The translations under genes were made by a program, and so were the position numbers. Under the pieces are notes generated by a model that ran no database searches, had not been told where the DNA came from, and worked only from the letters and a program-made list of their open reading frames with translations. From an uncultured Bacteroidota bacterium (GTDB lineage Bacteria; Bacteroidota; Bacteroidia; Chitinophagales; Chitinophagaceae), in NCBI GenBank assembly GCA_903887415.1, contig CAISPO010000012.1:107357-171356 (forward strand): DNA of 64,000 bases. Direction: 5' to 3'. This document shows, piece by piece, positions 41,050-49,129 of this stretch. The stretch's first letter is position 1, and each line of letters starts with the position of its first letter.

Positions 41050-41727
41050 ATGCACCTAAAGCGGATAAGCGCATCAACCGTTATACTATTCATCATCGGC
41101 TGCCTGGCGGGCTGTACCAAAAGCTCTGCACCGCTTAACAGTGCGAATGTGATGTTCGTGAATGGCTGCGTATCTGCATCTTCCGTAAGCGTTAAAGCAA
41201 ACAGCGCCTCAGTTGATGGGGCTTCTGGCATACCGTTTCTGGGATACAGCGGGTATCAGCCTGTTACGGCCGGCTCAGGTGTAAACCTTACTTTTTTTCT
41301 TAGTTCAGGGGTTGCGTTTGCTAACCGTGCGGTAAACATTGCAGCCCCAAACCATTATAGTGCATTTGTTGGTGGCGATATAGCTAATCCAACCTACGTA
41401 TTTACAACTGATGACCTTACTCCGCCTTCAAAAGGTAATGCAAAACTCCGCTTCGTCAATCTCTCGCCAGATAACATCAGTGAGACGATTACGGCAAATG
41501 ACAGTATTGTAGCACAAGGCTTTGGCCCCGATAGCGTTTCCGCTTTTTACCTGCTCAGGGCCGGAAAGTATGCGCTGGGCATGTTCGACCCACGAAATGA
41601 TAGTATCAGCACAACAACAGATTCGCTGGTTTTCACTTCGGGAAAGATATATACTGTGATGCTTACCGGTACGCAGCTTGGTTCGGGTGCTACCGGCTTG
41701 GTACTCACTACTACCAAGAATAATTAA
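41050..41727 (+). CDS. DUF4397 domain lipoprotein (2)
   Basis: 225 aa from the ATG at 41050. Lipobox LAGC (Cys22). Same core as the preceding gene: ANVMFVNGCVSASSVSVKANSA, GYQPVTAGSGVNLTFFL, NHYSAFVGGDI, TDDLTPPSKGNAKLRFVNLSPDN, GKIYTVMLTGTQLG. The N-terminal and central repeats are clearly alike while the middle loop differs, so divergence has been considerable since duplication. Function unknown. Confidence 0.87.
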   Translation: MHLKRISASTVILFIIGCLAGCTKSSAPLNSANVMFVNGCVSASSVSVKANSASVDGASGIPFLGYSGYQPVTAGSGVNLTFFLSSGVAFANRAVNIAAPNHYSAFVGGDIANPTYVFTTDDLTPPSKGNAKLRFVNLSPDNISETITANDSIVAQGFGPDSVSAFYLLRAGKYALGMFDPRNDSISTTTDSLVFTSGKIYTVMLTGTQLGSGATGLVLTTTKNN

Positions 41728-41860
41728 TAATGAGTGTATTTATTATCTTATTTACCCTATATTTGCCATAGCTTATTCACCCTGTGCCCTTCAGCGGCAC
41801 GCTTTTTAAGCTACGATTTCAAATCATTTCCTTAGCATTTTTTGAATTTTTTACATTTTG

Positions 41861-42601
41861 ATGGAATATAACACTACACGGAGCAAACTGCTCATGCCTG
41901 AATATGGGCGTAACGTGCAAAAGATGATAGAGTATCTCGTAACTGTTGACGACCGTGAAAAACGCCTTCGTCAGGCCGAGGTAATTATAGAACTGATGGG
42001 GACACTAAATCCACATCTGAAAACGATAGAGGACTACAAGCATAAGCTATGGGACCATCTATACCAGATGACCGACTTTAACCTTGATGTGGACTCTCCG
42101 TATCCATGCCCATCGCCGGAGGCTGTTTTTAAAAAGCCGGAAGTGCTGCCCTATCCGCAGGAGAGCTTCCCGCACCGCCACTTAGGTAAAAACATACAGG
42201 AGCTTTTAACCAGGGCGATGGAAGAAACTAATGAAGAGACTAAACACGGCCTCACCCAGGCTATAGGTTACTACATGAAGCTGGCATATGCCAACTGGCA
42301 CAAAGAGCCGGTACATGACGACATGATAAAAAATGAGCTGGCTGAGATCAGTGGCGGCAAGCTCAAATATGAGACTGGCGGCTATCGTGTGCCTTATGAG
42401 AACAACCGCAATTTCAAACAGCGTAACAACAATAATAACAATAACAACCGCAATTTTAAAGGAAACAATAATAACAACAATAACGCAGGCGGCCCTCGCA
42501 ACTTCAGGGATAATAATCGGGATAACAATCAAAGTGGCGGGAGTGGTTACGGCAACAACTTTAATAAGAACCGTAAGTTTAATAAGAACAAGGGGAAGTA
42601 A
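41861..42601 (+). CDS. DUF4290 domain protein with Asn-rich tail
   Basis: 246 aa from the ATG at 41861. The first ~180 residues are the DUF4290 domain (MEYNTTRSKLLMPEYGRNVQKMIEYL ... HLGKNIQELLTRAMEETNEETKHGLTQAIGYYMKLAYANWHKEPVHDDMIKNELAEISGGKL), found only in Bacteroidota and of unknown function. The last ~60 residues are Asn/Arg/Lys/Gly-rich, with two runs of seven to eight Asn encoded by alternating AAC/AAT codons; this tail looks disordered and basic, possibly nucleic-acid binding. Followed at once by murA, which is preceded by a repeat region. Confidence 0.9.
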   Translation: MEYNTTRSKLLMPEYGRNVQKMIEYLVTVDDREKRLRQAEVIIELMGTLNPHLKTIEDYKHKLWDHLYQMTDFNLDVDSPYPCPSPEAVFKKPEVLPYPQESFPHRHLGKNIQELLTRAMEETNEETKHGLTQAIGYYMKLAYANWHKEPVHDDMIKNELAEISGGKLKYETGGYRVPYENNRNFKQRNNNNNNNNRNFKGNNNNNNNAGGPRNFRDNNRDNNQSGGSGYGNNFNKNRKFNKNKGK

Positions 42602-42609
42602 TTTATAAA

Positions 42610-42684
42610 GTCAAAATTCAAAAGGCAAAATTCAAAGAGAATTTTGACGTTTTGAATTTTGACGTTTGAATTTTGAATTTGAAC
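42610..42684. repeat. inverted AAAATTCAAA / TTTGAATTTT repeats before murA
   Basis: Copies of TCAAAATTCAAA (42610-42636) are followed by complementary copies GAATTTTGACGTTTTGAA and TTTGAATTTTGAATTTG (42639-42682), able to fold into a long AT-rich hairpin just before the murA start. Same type of repeat as at 14011 and 8168. Confidence 0.6.
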
Positions 42685-42687
42685 AAA

Positions 42688-44001
42688 ATGAACGCATTCG
42701 AAATACGCGGCAGCAGGCAATTAAAAGGTTCTATTACTCCGCAAGGGGCAAAGAACGAGGCATTGCAGGTGCTATGCGCTGCATTGCTTACAGATGAGCG
42801 CGTAACACTGACGAATGTGCCTGATATTGTAGATGTAAACACGCTCATAGAGCTGCTGGAAGATATGGGCGTGAAAGTAGAACGCCCATCGAAAAATACA
42901 ATCGTCTTGCAGGCAGATAATATAGACCCTGACTATTTTACCACCCACGCATTTAAGAAAAAATCAGGGAAGCTGCGCGGCACAGTAATGCTCGCCGGCC
43001 CGTTGCTGGCACGCTTTCGCAAGGCATATATACCACAGCCTGGCGGCGACAAGATAGGCAGGCGCAGGCTGGATACCCATATACGGGGATTTGAGAAAAT
43101 GGGTGTTGACTTTGTTTATGACATCGACAACCAGATGTTCACCCTTGATACGGATATGCTAAAAGGGGCGAAGATCCTGATGCACGAGCCCTCTATCACC
43201 GGTACGGCAAATCTTATCATGGCTGCTACGCTGGCCAACGGTACCACCAGCATATACAATGCGGCTTGCGAGCCTTACATACAGCAGCTTTGCCGGATGC
43301 TCATTAGTATGGGCGCTAACATCACAGGCATCAGCACCAATTTGCTGACTATAGAAGGAGTAGCAAAACTGCGCGGATGTGAGCACCGGCTGCTTGCCGA
43401 TATGATTGAGGTTGGGTCGTTCATCGGCCTTGCTGCTATGACACAGAGTGAGCTTACAATTAAAAATGTCGATGCGGAGCATTTGGGCATTATTCCCGAA
43501 ACTTTTCAAAATCTGGGTATCGAGCTGTCTATAACCGGCGATGATATATACATACCTGCACAGGATCATTACCGGATACAGAAATTCATAGACGGCTCTA
43601 TTCTCACGGTTTACGATCATCCGTGGCCCGGCTTTACGCCAGACCTGCTGAGCATAGTGCTGGTGCTGGCTACACAAGCAAAGGGCACCGTGCTGGTGCA
43701 CCAGAAAATGTTTGAGAGCAGGCTGTTCTTTGTGGATAAGCTGATAGAGATGGGGGCACAGATAGTGCTGTGCGATCCCCACAGGGCTGTGGTGATAGGC
43801 CTTGATAAGCAAATACCTTTGCGTGGGATAAATATGGTATCGCCCGATATACGCGCAGGTGTGGCACTGCTCATAGCCGCGCTTTCTGCCTCGGGAAAGA
43901 GCATCATCCAGAACATACACCAGATAGACAGGGGATATGAGCGCATTGATGAACGGCTTAATGCGCTGGGCGCGGATATTCAAAGAATCAGCTTCAGTTA
44001 G
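42688..44001 (+). CDS. murA: UDP-N-acetylglucosamine 1-carboxyvinyltransferase, Asp-type
   Basis: 437 aa. First committed enzyme of peptidoglycan synthesis (transfers enolpyruvate from PEP to UDP-GlcNAc), cytoplasmic. Motifs: GSITPQGAKNEALQVLCAALLTDE, the active-site loop RFRKAYIPQPGGDKIGRRRLDTH, GTANLIMAATLANGTTSIYNAACEP and the C-terminal GYERIDERLNALGADI. The catalytic Cys of the loop (Cys115 in E. coli) is replaced by Asp121. Such Asp-type enzymes are intrinsically insensitive to fosfomycin in other bacteria. Start taken at the ATG at 42688, after the repeat region. Confidence 0.96.
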   Translation: MNAFEIRGSRQLKGSITPQGAKNEALQVLCAALLTDERVTLTNVPDIVDVNTLIELLEDMGVKVERPSKNTIVLQADNIDPDYFTTHAFKKKSGKLRGTVMLAGPLLARFRKAYIPQPGGDKIGRRRLDTHIRGFEKMGVDFVYDIDNQMFTLDTDMLKGAKILMHEPSITGTANLIMAATLANGTTSIYNAACEPYIQQLCRMLISMGANITGISTNLLTIEGVAKLRGCEHRLLADMIEVGSFIGLAAMTQSELTIKNVDAEHLGIIPETFQNLGIELSITGDDIYIPAQDHYRIQKFIDGSILTVYDHPWPGFTPDLLSIVLVLATQAKGTVLVHQKMFESRLFFVDKLIEMGAQIVLCDPHRAVVIGLDKQIPLRGINMVSPDIRAGVALLIAALSASGKSIIQNIHQIDRGYERIDERLNALGADIQRISFS

Positions 44002-44016
44002 CTTTCCATCCTTCCC

Positions 44017-45141
44017 TTGAGATATCTCATAAAATACCACACACTTCTTTGTTTGATGATCTTTTCGTCAGTTTGTCTTGCACAGAATAAACTGAATGAA
44101 AAAGGCCAGCCATATGGCCACTGGAAATTCGACAAGGCCACTTATGGGGCTATCTCGGAAGGTGATTATAAGATCGTATCCCTGGTGCAGTATGACAGTG
44201 CGCATTTTGAACAGGAGGAAGGCAGCACCATTGGGCACCTGGACGTAAAATACAAGTCAGGTAAGGCTGCGATCATTACCTATAATTTCAATACCGATTC
44301 CGCATCAGTGAACGATGGCACCTGGAACGACTATGACACCGCTACAGGAAAGCTAATGCAAACGACAACCTATTATAACGGCATTATACTGGGAAGAAAG
44401 GAATATTCCACTTCCGGTGACTTAGTGAAGTATTCTTATACCAATTATGATGCAGATTCCATTGTTTATCTTACTTATCTCGACCACCATGTCTTCAAAA
44501 AAGAATTCTATCCGCCGGGCAATGCAAATAATAAGATAACGCAATACTATCCGGCAGAGGCAATGCACCTGTCTGACGCGGAACCGGAGTTTAATATCAA
44601 CTTCCTGGCTAAACCATCTGCAAAGAGCGTAATAAAAATCACCGCGGATACGGATGTTATGATCACGAGTATTGCGATAGATAGTGATATTGAATTAACG
44701 AACAGAAAAAAGCAACCGCTGAGCCTGCCATTAAAACTTAAGAAAGGAGAGACATACCCAATAACGATCCAGTGTACGCCAAAGGCTGCCACTTATAGTT
44801 TTTATGACACCATCGCTATCATTACTGCAGGCACTCGCTTAAAGTACAAGATCATATGCTCGGAATGGTGTGCCCATATTGACCGGAACAATGTAACGAC
44901 ATTGCAATACATCAAACTCAGCAAATCAAAAGACAAATATTTTTTTATTAAAGGTTGCGGCTCCCTGACTAATTTCACCATTACTGATGATGATGGTAAG
45001 GTAAATAACTATGCAGCCCTAGGCGGAAAAGTAACTGCAGTGGATCTGAATGAGTATGCTCCCGGCCTCTACTCGGTGGATGTAACGATGGGTGATTGCG
45101 AAACAGAAGGCAGTGGCATCAATCTTAGAATTTTAGAATAG
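44017..45141 (+). CDS. exported protein of unknown function, TTG start
   Basis: 374 aa. Starts at TTG (no ATG or GTG gives a full signal peptide; the frame is open back to the murA stop 15 nt upstream). Signal peptide ends around LAQ. The N-terminal part has LNEKGQPYGHWKFDKATYGAISEGDYK, YKSGKAAIITYNFN and ETYGKLMQTTTYYNGIILGRKEY-like segments that look like MORN-type repeats, which often help to display substrates at a surface. The C-terminal 200 residues are beta-rich and unassigned. Probably a periplasmic or surface protein; function unknown. Possibly co-transcribed with murA. Confidence 0.7.
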   Translation: MRYLIKYHTLLCLMIFSSVCLAQNKLNEKGQPYGHWKFDKATYGAISEGDYKIVSLVQYDSAHFEQEEGSTIGHLDVKYKSGKAAIITYNFNTDSASVNDGTWNDYDTATGKLMQTTTYYNGIILGRKEYSTSGDLVKYSYTNYDADSIVYLTYLDHHVFKKEFYPPGNANNKITQYYPAEAMHLSDAEPEFNINFLAKPSAKSVIKITADTDVMITSIAIDSDIELTNRKKQPLSLPLKLKKGETYPITIQCTPKAATYSFYDTIAIITAGTRLKYKIICSEWCAHIDRNNVTTLQYIKLSKSKDKYFFIKGCGSLTNFTITDDDGKVNNYAALGGKVTAVDLNEYAPGLYSVDVTMGDCETEGSGINLRILE

Positions 45142-45198
45142 GAATTATCCACCTTTTGGGGGGATACGGGTGGCGCCAAATTGCGCTAGCTTGTTGCA

Positions 45199-45705
45199 AT
45201 GACGCGCTTCTTCTTGTTTCTTCTTATTTCAATAGTTATGTCAAATAGCACATTTGCACAGACCCCTAGCAAACCATGCGCTGGTGCGGAATGCAGCCAG
45301 TTTGATTTCTGGGTTGGCGACTGGGACCTTACTTATAGTGACACCGTGCATGCTACTAACCGGATCACAAAAGAGATGGGTGGTTGTCTTATCCATGAAC
45401 ATTTCGATGACCCCGTTCATTCGTATAAAGGTGAGAGTTGGTCAGTATACAACCCACAGTCGAAATTGTGGCAACAAACGTGGGTGGACGACCAGGGTGC
45501 TTACTTAGTGCTGACCGGGGCATACAACGATGGTAAAATGATATTGCTCACAGAGCCGGCACCCATGCAGGATGGAACAAAGAAACAAAGCCGGATGGTG
45601 TTCTACGACATCACGCCGCATAGTTTTACCTGGGACTGGGAATCCACAACCGATGAAGGCAGAACCTGGAAAAACAACTGGCGTATCCATTACAAGCGGA
45701 AATGA
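45199..45705 (+). CDS. DUF1579-like exported protein
   Basis: 168 aa. Signal peptide to FAQ, then CSQFDFWVGDWDLTYSDTVHATNRITKEMGGCLIHEHFDD, GESWSVYNPQSKLWQQTWVDDQGAYLVLTG, and DITPHSFTWDWESTTDEGRTWKNNW. These match the DUF1579 pattern (F-D-F-W-x-G-x-W), a lipocalin-like fold that may bind small ligands; no biochemical role is established. Located between the hypothetical exported protein and the convergent uppP gene. Confidence 0.78.
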   Translation: MTRFFLFLLISIVMSNSTFAQTPSKPCAGAECSQFDFWVGDWDLTYSDTVHATNRITKEMGGCLIHEHFDDPVHSYKGESWSVYNPQSKLWQQTWVDDQGAYLVLTGAYNDGKMILLTEPAPMQDGTKKQSRMVFYDITPHSFTWDWESTTDEGRTWKNNWRIHYKRK

Positions 45706-45730
45706 CAGTACCGGCCAGACGGGAGAATGA

Positions 45731-46603
45731 TTATTTCAATGCTACCCGTCTATCTATGCTCTGATAAATCGAAGTCGTCGCTTTCGGTGCATCGGTTACC
45801 TTAGGCTCTTCCTTCTTTATCACACCCATGTATATCATTGTCAGCACCGCTATACCTGCTATGATGCGGTAGATACCGAAAGCGCGAAAGCTATGCTTTT
45901 GCAGGTAAGTGATGAATGTTTTGACAGCAAAGAGTGCTACTATGAAGGCGATGACATTGCCCACTATTAACATATTCACCTGCCCGGGCTGAAATACATA
46001 GTGCTCTTTATGAAAGTCCCATAATTTCTTCCCGGAGGCTGCCGCCATTGTGGGCACCGCAAGAAAAAACGCGAATTCCGCAGCTTCTTTCCGGGCCAGT
46101 TTCTGCGAGAGCCCACCCACTATCGTCGATGCGCTTCTGGAAACGCCAGGTATCATTGCCAGCACCTGCCAGCATCCTATGATGAACGCTTTTGGATAGC
46201 TGATGTTCTTATCGTCATCTATAGTGCCTTGCTTGAATATATTGTCTACAAAAAGCAGCACGATACCGCCCACAAGAAAGCTCACACCCACTGTCATGCT
46301 GCTTCCCAATAGTGCGTCAATCTTACTGGAGAACAGCATACCACAAATGCCCGCGGGAATGATAGCCACAATAAGCTTAATATAGAACTGCCAGCGCGCG
46401 AAATCAAAGAACTTACGCCAGTACAGGGCCACAACTGACAGTATAGCCCCGAACTGTATCACTACTTCAAACAACTTGGTGAAAGCTTCTTCATTTATGC
46501 CCATGATAGAACTGGTAATGATCATATGGCCGGTAGAAGAAATGGGCAGGAATTCGGTAATGCCTTCTACTATACCTAGTATTACGACTTGTATCCACGT
46601 CAT
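45731..46603 (-). CDS. uppP: undecaprenyl-diphosphate phosphatase
   Basis: 290 aa, about eight TM segments. Motifs EGITEFLPISSTGH and GVSRSASTIVGGLS are the catalytic signatures of UppP/BacA, which recycles the lipid carrier of peptidoglycan and O-antigen at the inner membrane. Third gene of a unit folD-queE-uppP, with 1 nt between the queE stop and its ATG. A C-terminal hydrophilic extension of ~30 residues is a local feature. Confidence 0.95.
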   Translation of the reverse strand: MTWIQVVILGIVEGITEFLPISSTGHMIITSSIMGINEEAFTKLFEVVIQFGAILSVVALYWRKFFDFARWQFYIKLIVAIIPAGICGMLFSSKIDALLGSSMTVGVSFLVGGIVLLFVDNIFKQGTIDDDKNISYPKAFIIGCWQVLAMIPGVSRSASTIVGGLSQKLARKEAAEFAFFLAVPTMAAASGKKLWDFHKEHYVFQPGQVNMLIVGNVIAFIVALFAVKTFITYLQKHSFRAFGIYRIIAGIAVLTMIYMGVIKKEEPKVTDAPKATTSIYQSIDRRVALK

Positions 46604-46604
46604 G

Positions 46605-47225
46605 TTATGGGATGTTTATGTATTTGTGTGTCTGCAAAGATAATTGCCATTGCGGATGTTGTTTGATATATTCTATGATAAGCGGCGTAATGGCATCCCG
46701 CTTGCTCCACTCGGGCTGCAGGTAGAGCTTACACTCCGGCCCCACGCCCGATGCATGAAATTCCGCCCACTGGAAATCAGACTTGTGATACACTACTACT
46801 TTCAGTTCATTAGCCGCTATCACCGATGCTGGCAGTGGGGCTTTAAATTTCTTCGGCGATAGTGTCACCCAGTCCAGGTCGCCGCTCAGCGGGTGCGCCC
46901 CCGATGTTTCAATATGTGTTTTGAAACCCGCTCTGTGCAGCGCATCACACAGTGCCGTAAGGTTGTGCATAGCTGGCTCACCGCCGGTAATTACGGCTAT
47001 TACCCCTTTGTACTTTGCCGCATGGCCCACTATCTCAGCCGTAGTCATCAGGGGATGCGTCGATGCATCCCAACTATCTTTTACATCACACCAGGTGCAG
47101 CCCACATCGCACCCGCCCAGCCTGATAAAATAGGCCGCATTACCCGTATGAAACCCCTCACCCTGTAAGGTGTAGAAATGTTCCATCACAGGGTACGAAA
47201 CAATATGTTGTTCTGTTTTTATCAA
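46605..47225 (-). CDS. queE: 7-carboxy-7-deazaguanine synthase
   Basis: 206 aa if started at the TTG at 47225; the first ATG would be at 47186 and would cut the conserved YPVMEHFYT segment, so the TTG is preferred with reservation. Radical SAM motif CDVGCTWC (C-x3-C-x2-C) in RLGGCDVGCTWCDVKDSWD, and ITGGEP. It makes 7-carboxy-7-deazaguanine for queuosine. An upstream TTG at 47276 would overlap folD. Middle gene of folD-queE-uppP. Confidence 0.88.
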   Translation of the reverse strand: MIKTEQHIVSYPVMEHFYTLQGEGFHTGNAAYFIRLGGCDVGCTWCDVKDSWDASTHPLMTTAEIVGHAAKYKGVIAVITGGEPAMHNLTALCDALHRAGFKTHIETSGAHPLSGDLDWVTLSPKKFKAPLPASVIAANELKVVVYHKSDFQWAEFHASGVGPECKLYLQPEWSKRDAITPLIIEYIKQHPQWQLSLQTHKYINIP

Positions 47226-47253
47226 AGGAGAAGCTAAAGCCCTAAAGTGCGTC

Positions 47254-47288
47254 CGATTCCAATTCCTAATTCCCAACCCCCAATTCCA
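47254..47288. repeat. ATTCC/CCAATTCC repeat at folD end
   Basis: GATTCCAATTCCTAATTCCCA and CCCCCAATTCCAC on the forward strand; they form the last codons of folD (VELGVGN) and the leader of queE. Same motif family as 14011-14149. Confidence 0.55.
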
Positions 47289-48156
47289 CTCTTTTCGCTG
47301 CCTGCAATGTATTCTTCATCAGTCCGCATATCGTCATAAGCCCCACGCCTTTAGGCACAGGCGTAATATAACTGCTCAGCGGCGCTACATTATCAAAATC
47401 CACATCGCCTACCAGCCGCGAACCGCTTTTCTTTGTCGGGTCGTCAATACGGTTAATGCCTACATCAATAATTATTGCACCCGGCTTTACCATATCAGCG
47501 GTCACATATTTCGGCCTGCCGATGGCAGCAATGATAATATCTGCGGTCTTAGTGATCTCTTTCAGGTTCTTTGTTTTTGAGTGGCACATGGTCACCGTGG
47601 CATTGCCGGGGTTAGAAGCCCTGCTCATCAGAATCGTCATCGGAGTACCAACGATGTTGCTTCTTCCAATGATCACACAATGCATACCGCTGGTATCTAT
47701 CTTATAATACTCCAGCATCAGCATGATACCATAGGGAGTGGCCGGCAGGAACGTTGGCTGCCCCAGCAGCATTTTACCCAACGATATGGGGTGAAACCCA
47801 TCCACGTCCTTGGCCGGGCTGATCGCATTAATTACAGCGTCTCCGGAAATATGTGCCGGCAGCGGCAGTTGCACCAATATGCCATCTATGGATTCGTCAT
47901 TATTCAGCCTTTCTACTTCGCTGATAAGAAAGGCTTCGGTAATATCCTTTTCAAACCGCAGCAGTGTGGAGTCAAACCCCAGCTCATCGCAGTGCTTCAC
48001 TTTGGAGCCCACATAGGCTTCGCTCGCAGGATTATTGCCTACCAGGATCGCAGCAAGGTGCGGTTTCTTGCCGCCCGCTGCCTGGAAATCTGTCACTTCC
48101 TGTTTTATCTGCTCCTTGATGTGGGCAGACACTAATACGCCGTCCAGTATTTGCAT
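47266..48156 (-). CDS. folD: bifunctional methylenetetrahydrofolate dehydrogenase/cyclohydrolase
   Basis: 296 aa. Motifs SEAYVGSKVKHCDELG (Tyr/Lys catalytic pair), VQLPLPAHI, DVDGFHPISLGKML, VIGRSNIVGTPM and GVGLMTICGLMKNTLQAAK. It interconverts 5,10-methylene-, methenyl- and formyl-tetrahydrofolate in one-carbon metabolism, in the cytoplasm. First gene of folD-queE-uppP. Promoter box only 4 nt before the ATG (48161-48168). The last few codons lie in an ATTCC repeat. Confidence 0.95.
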   Translation of the reverse strand: MQILDGVLVSAHIKEQIKQEVTDFQAAGGKKPHLAAILVGNNPASEAYVGSKVKHCDELGFDSTLLRFEKDITEAFLISEVERLNNDESIDGILVQLPLPAHISGDAVINAISPAKDVDGFHPISLGKMLLGQPTFLPATPYGIMLMLEYYKIDTSGMHCVIIGRSNIVGTPMTILMSRASNPGNATVTMCHSKTKNLKEITKTADIIIAAIGRPKYVTADMVKPGAIIIDVGINRIDDPTKKSGSRLVGDVDFDNVAPLSSYITPVPKGVGLMTICGLMKNTLQAAKRVELGVGN

Positions 48157-48160
48157 GGCG

Positions 48161-48168
48161 CAAAGATA
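48161..48168 (-). promoter_or_regulatory. -7 promoter box touching folD start
   Basis: Reverse strand TATCTTTG, 4 nt before the folD ATG, so the transcript would start at or within the start codon. This suggests a leaderless mRNA if the box is used; another upstream promoter cannot be excluded. Confidence 0.45.
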
Positions 48169-48238
48169 AACATTTGCCCGTTTCTAAATGGCATATGCAT
48201 CCTGATAAAACTTCCGGAATAAGGCCGAAATAGTTTGT

Positions 48239-49042
48239 TTATTGGTCGAAGAAGAGATTATCCGGTTCCTTGCGCGTGATATAAAAACGTGCGCCCAGAG
48301 ACATAATTGTATAAACCCCGGTATGCTTGTGCCCGGTAAAGGGAGGGCTGTAACCATCTATATAGTCGGACTGGCAGTCATTAAGCTGTATGTTGCCATT
48401 AAATACAAAGCCATTATGAAAACAAAGAAATTGCCGTACACGGTAATTATATCCAGCATTGAACGGGAAATATATTGCCAACGTGTTTTTTTCGATAGTG
48501 GGGTTGTCTTTTACCGTAGCATAGGGCAAATTATCCCATTGTTCACTGGCTATCCTTTTTACATCATTATTTATCACACCAATACCGATACCACCATACA
48601 CTCCGCCAACGATACGTTTCACGAGGTTATCATTATAGTTCCGGTCGTGTATATAAAATATGCCGCCAAGCGATAAGTTTAAATGCTCATCCAGAGATGT
48701 AAAGTGGTTAAAGCTGAACAGGTGGTTCTTTGGCCACCTGCTGGAAAGGTCACCTACAGTTACCTGTAACCCGATACTCAGGAAAGGCAGTAGGTTTTTT
48801 TCTAAATAACCGATATACGCTGGCTGTGGATTTGAGATTGGTAAGTTGGCATACATCTTGGTTGAGCCAAGCGCAAACCCTATGCTGTAATCATGGCCAT
48901 TGTACCTGAACGGCGCTTCCTCATCTTCCTCCGTGCTTGGGCGCCTGTGTACACCTGCCTCATCATCTGCCCTGAGCTGCGCAAAGGCAGGAAGGCAGGC
49001 GACGATACACCCCAATAAGAGAAGAATAAATTTATTTTTCAC
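48239..49042 (-). CDS. outer-membrane beta-barrel-like protein
   Basis: 267 aa starting at GTG. Signal peptide (to about FAQ), then alternating aromatic/hydrophobic strands such as YSIGFALGSTKMYANLPIS, YIGYLEKNLLPFLSIGLQVTVG, LSLGGIFYIHDRNYNDNL and AIYFPFNAGYNYRVRQFLCFHNGFVFNGNIQLND, ending with GVYTIMSLGARFYITR. The pattern is that of small porin-like or OmpW-like barrels. No named family. It is preceded by a TAAATTTG box at 49059-49066, 16 nt before the GTG. Confidence 0.75.
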   Translation of the reverse strand: MKNKFILLLLGCIVACLPAFAQLRADDEAGVHRRPSTEEDEEAPFRYNGHDYSIGFALGSTKMYANLPISNPQPAYIGYLEKNLLPFLSIGLQVTVGDLSSRWPKNHLFSFNHFTSLDEHLNLSLGGIFYIHDRNYNDNLVKRIVGGVYGGIGIGVINNDVKRIASEQWDNLPYATVKDNPTIEKNTLAIYFPFNAGYNYRVRQFLCFHNGFVFNGNIQLNDCQSDYIDGYSPPFTGHKHTGVYTIMSLGARFYITRKEPDNLFFDQ

Positions 49043-49058
49043 AACTATAAAGATAGAG

Positions 49059-49066
49059 CAAATTTA
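49059..49066 (-). promoter_or_regulatory. -7 promoter box for barrel protein
   Basis: Reverse strand TAAATTTG, matching TAnnTTTG, 16 nt before the GTG start at 49042. Confidence 0.45.
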
Positions 49067-49129
49067 CTGATTTTGAAGTTGCCGCAACACATGCCAAATA
49101 ATAATATTATTTGCATAGCCCGGCATTTG

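Noticed and set aside
42206..42532. Open frame on the reverse strand inside the DUF4290 gene
   Set aside because: It is the antisense image of the Asn codons (repeated Ile/Val), with no start signal, and lies wholly inside a well-supported gene.
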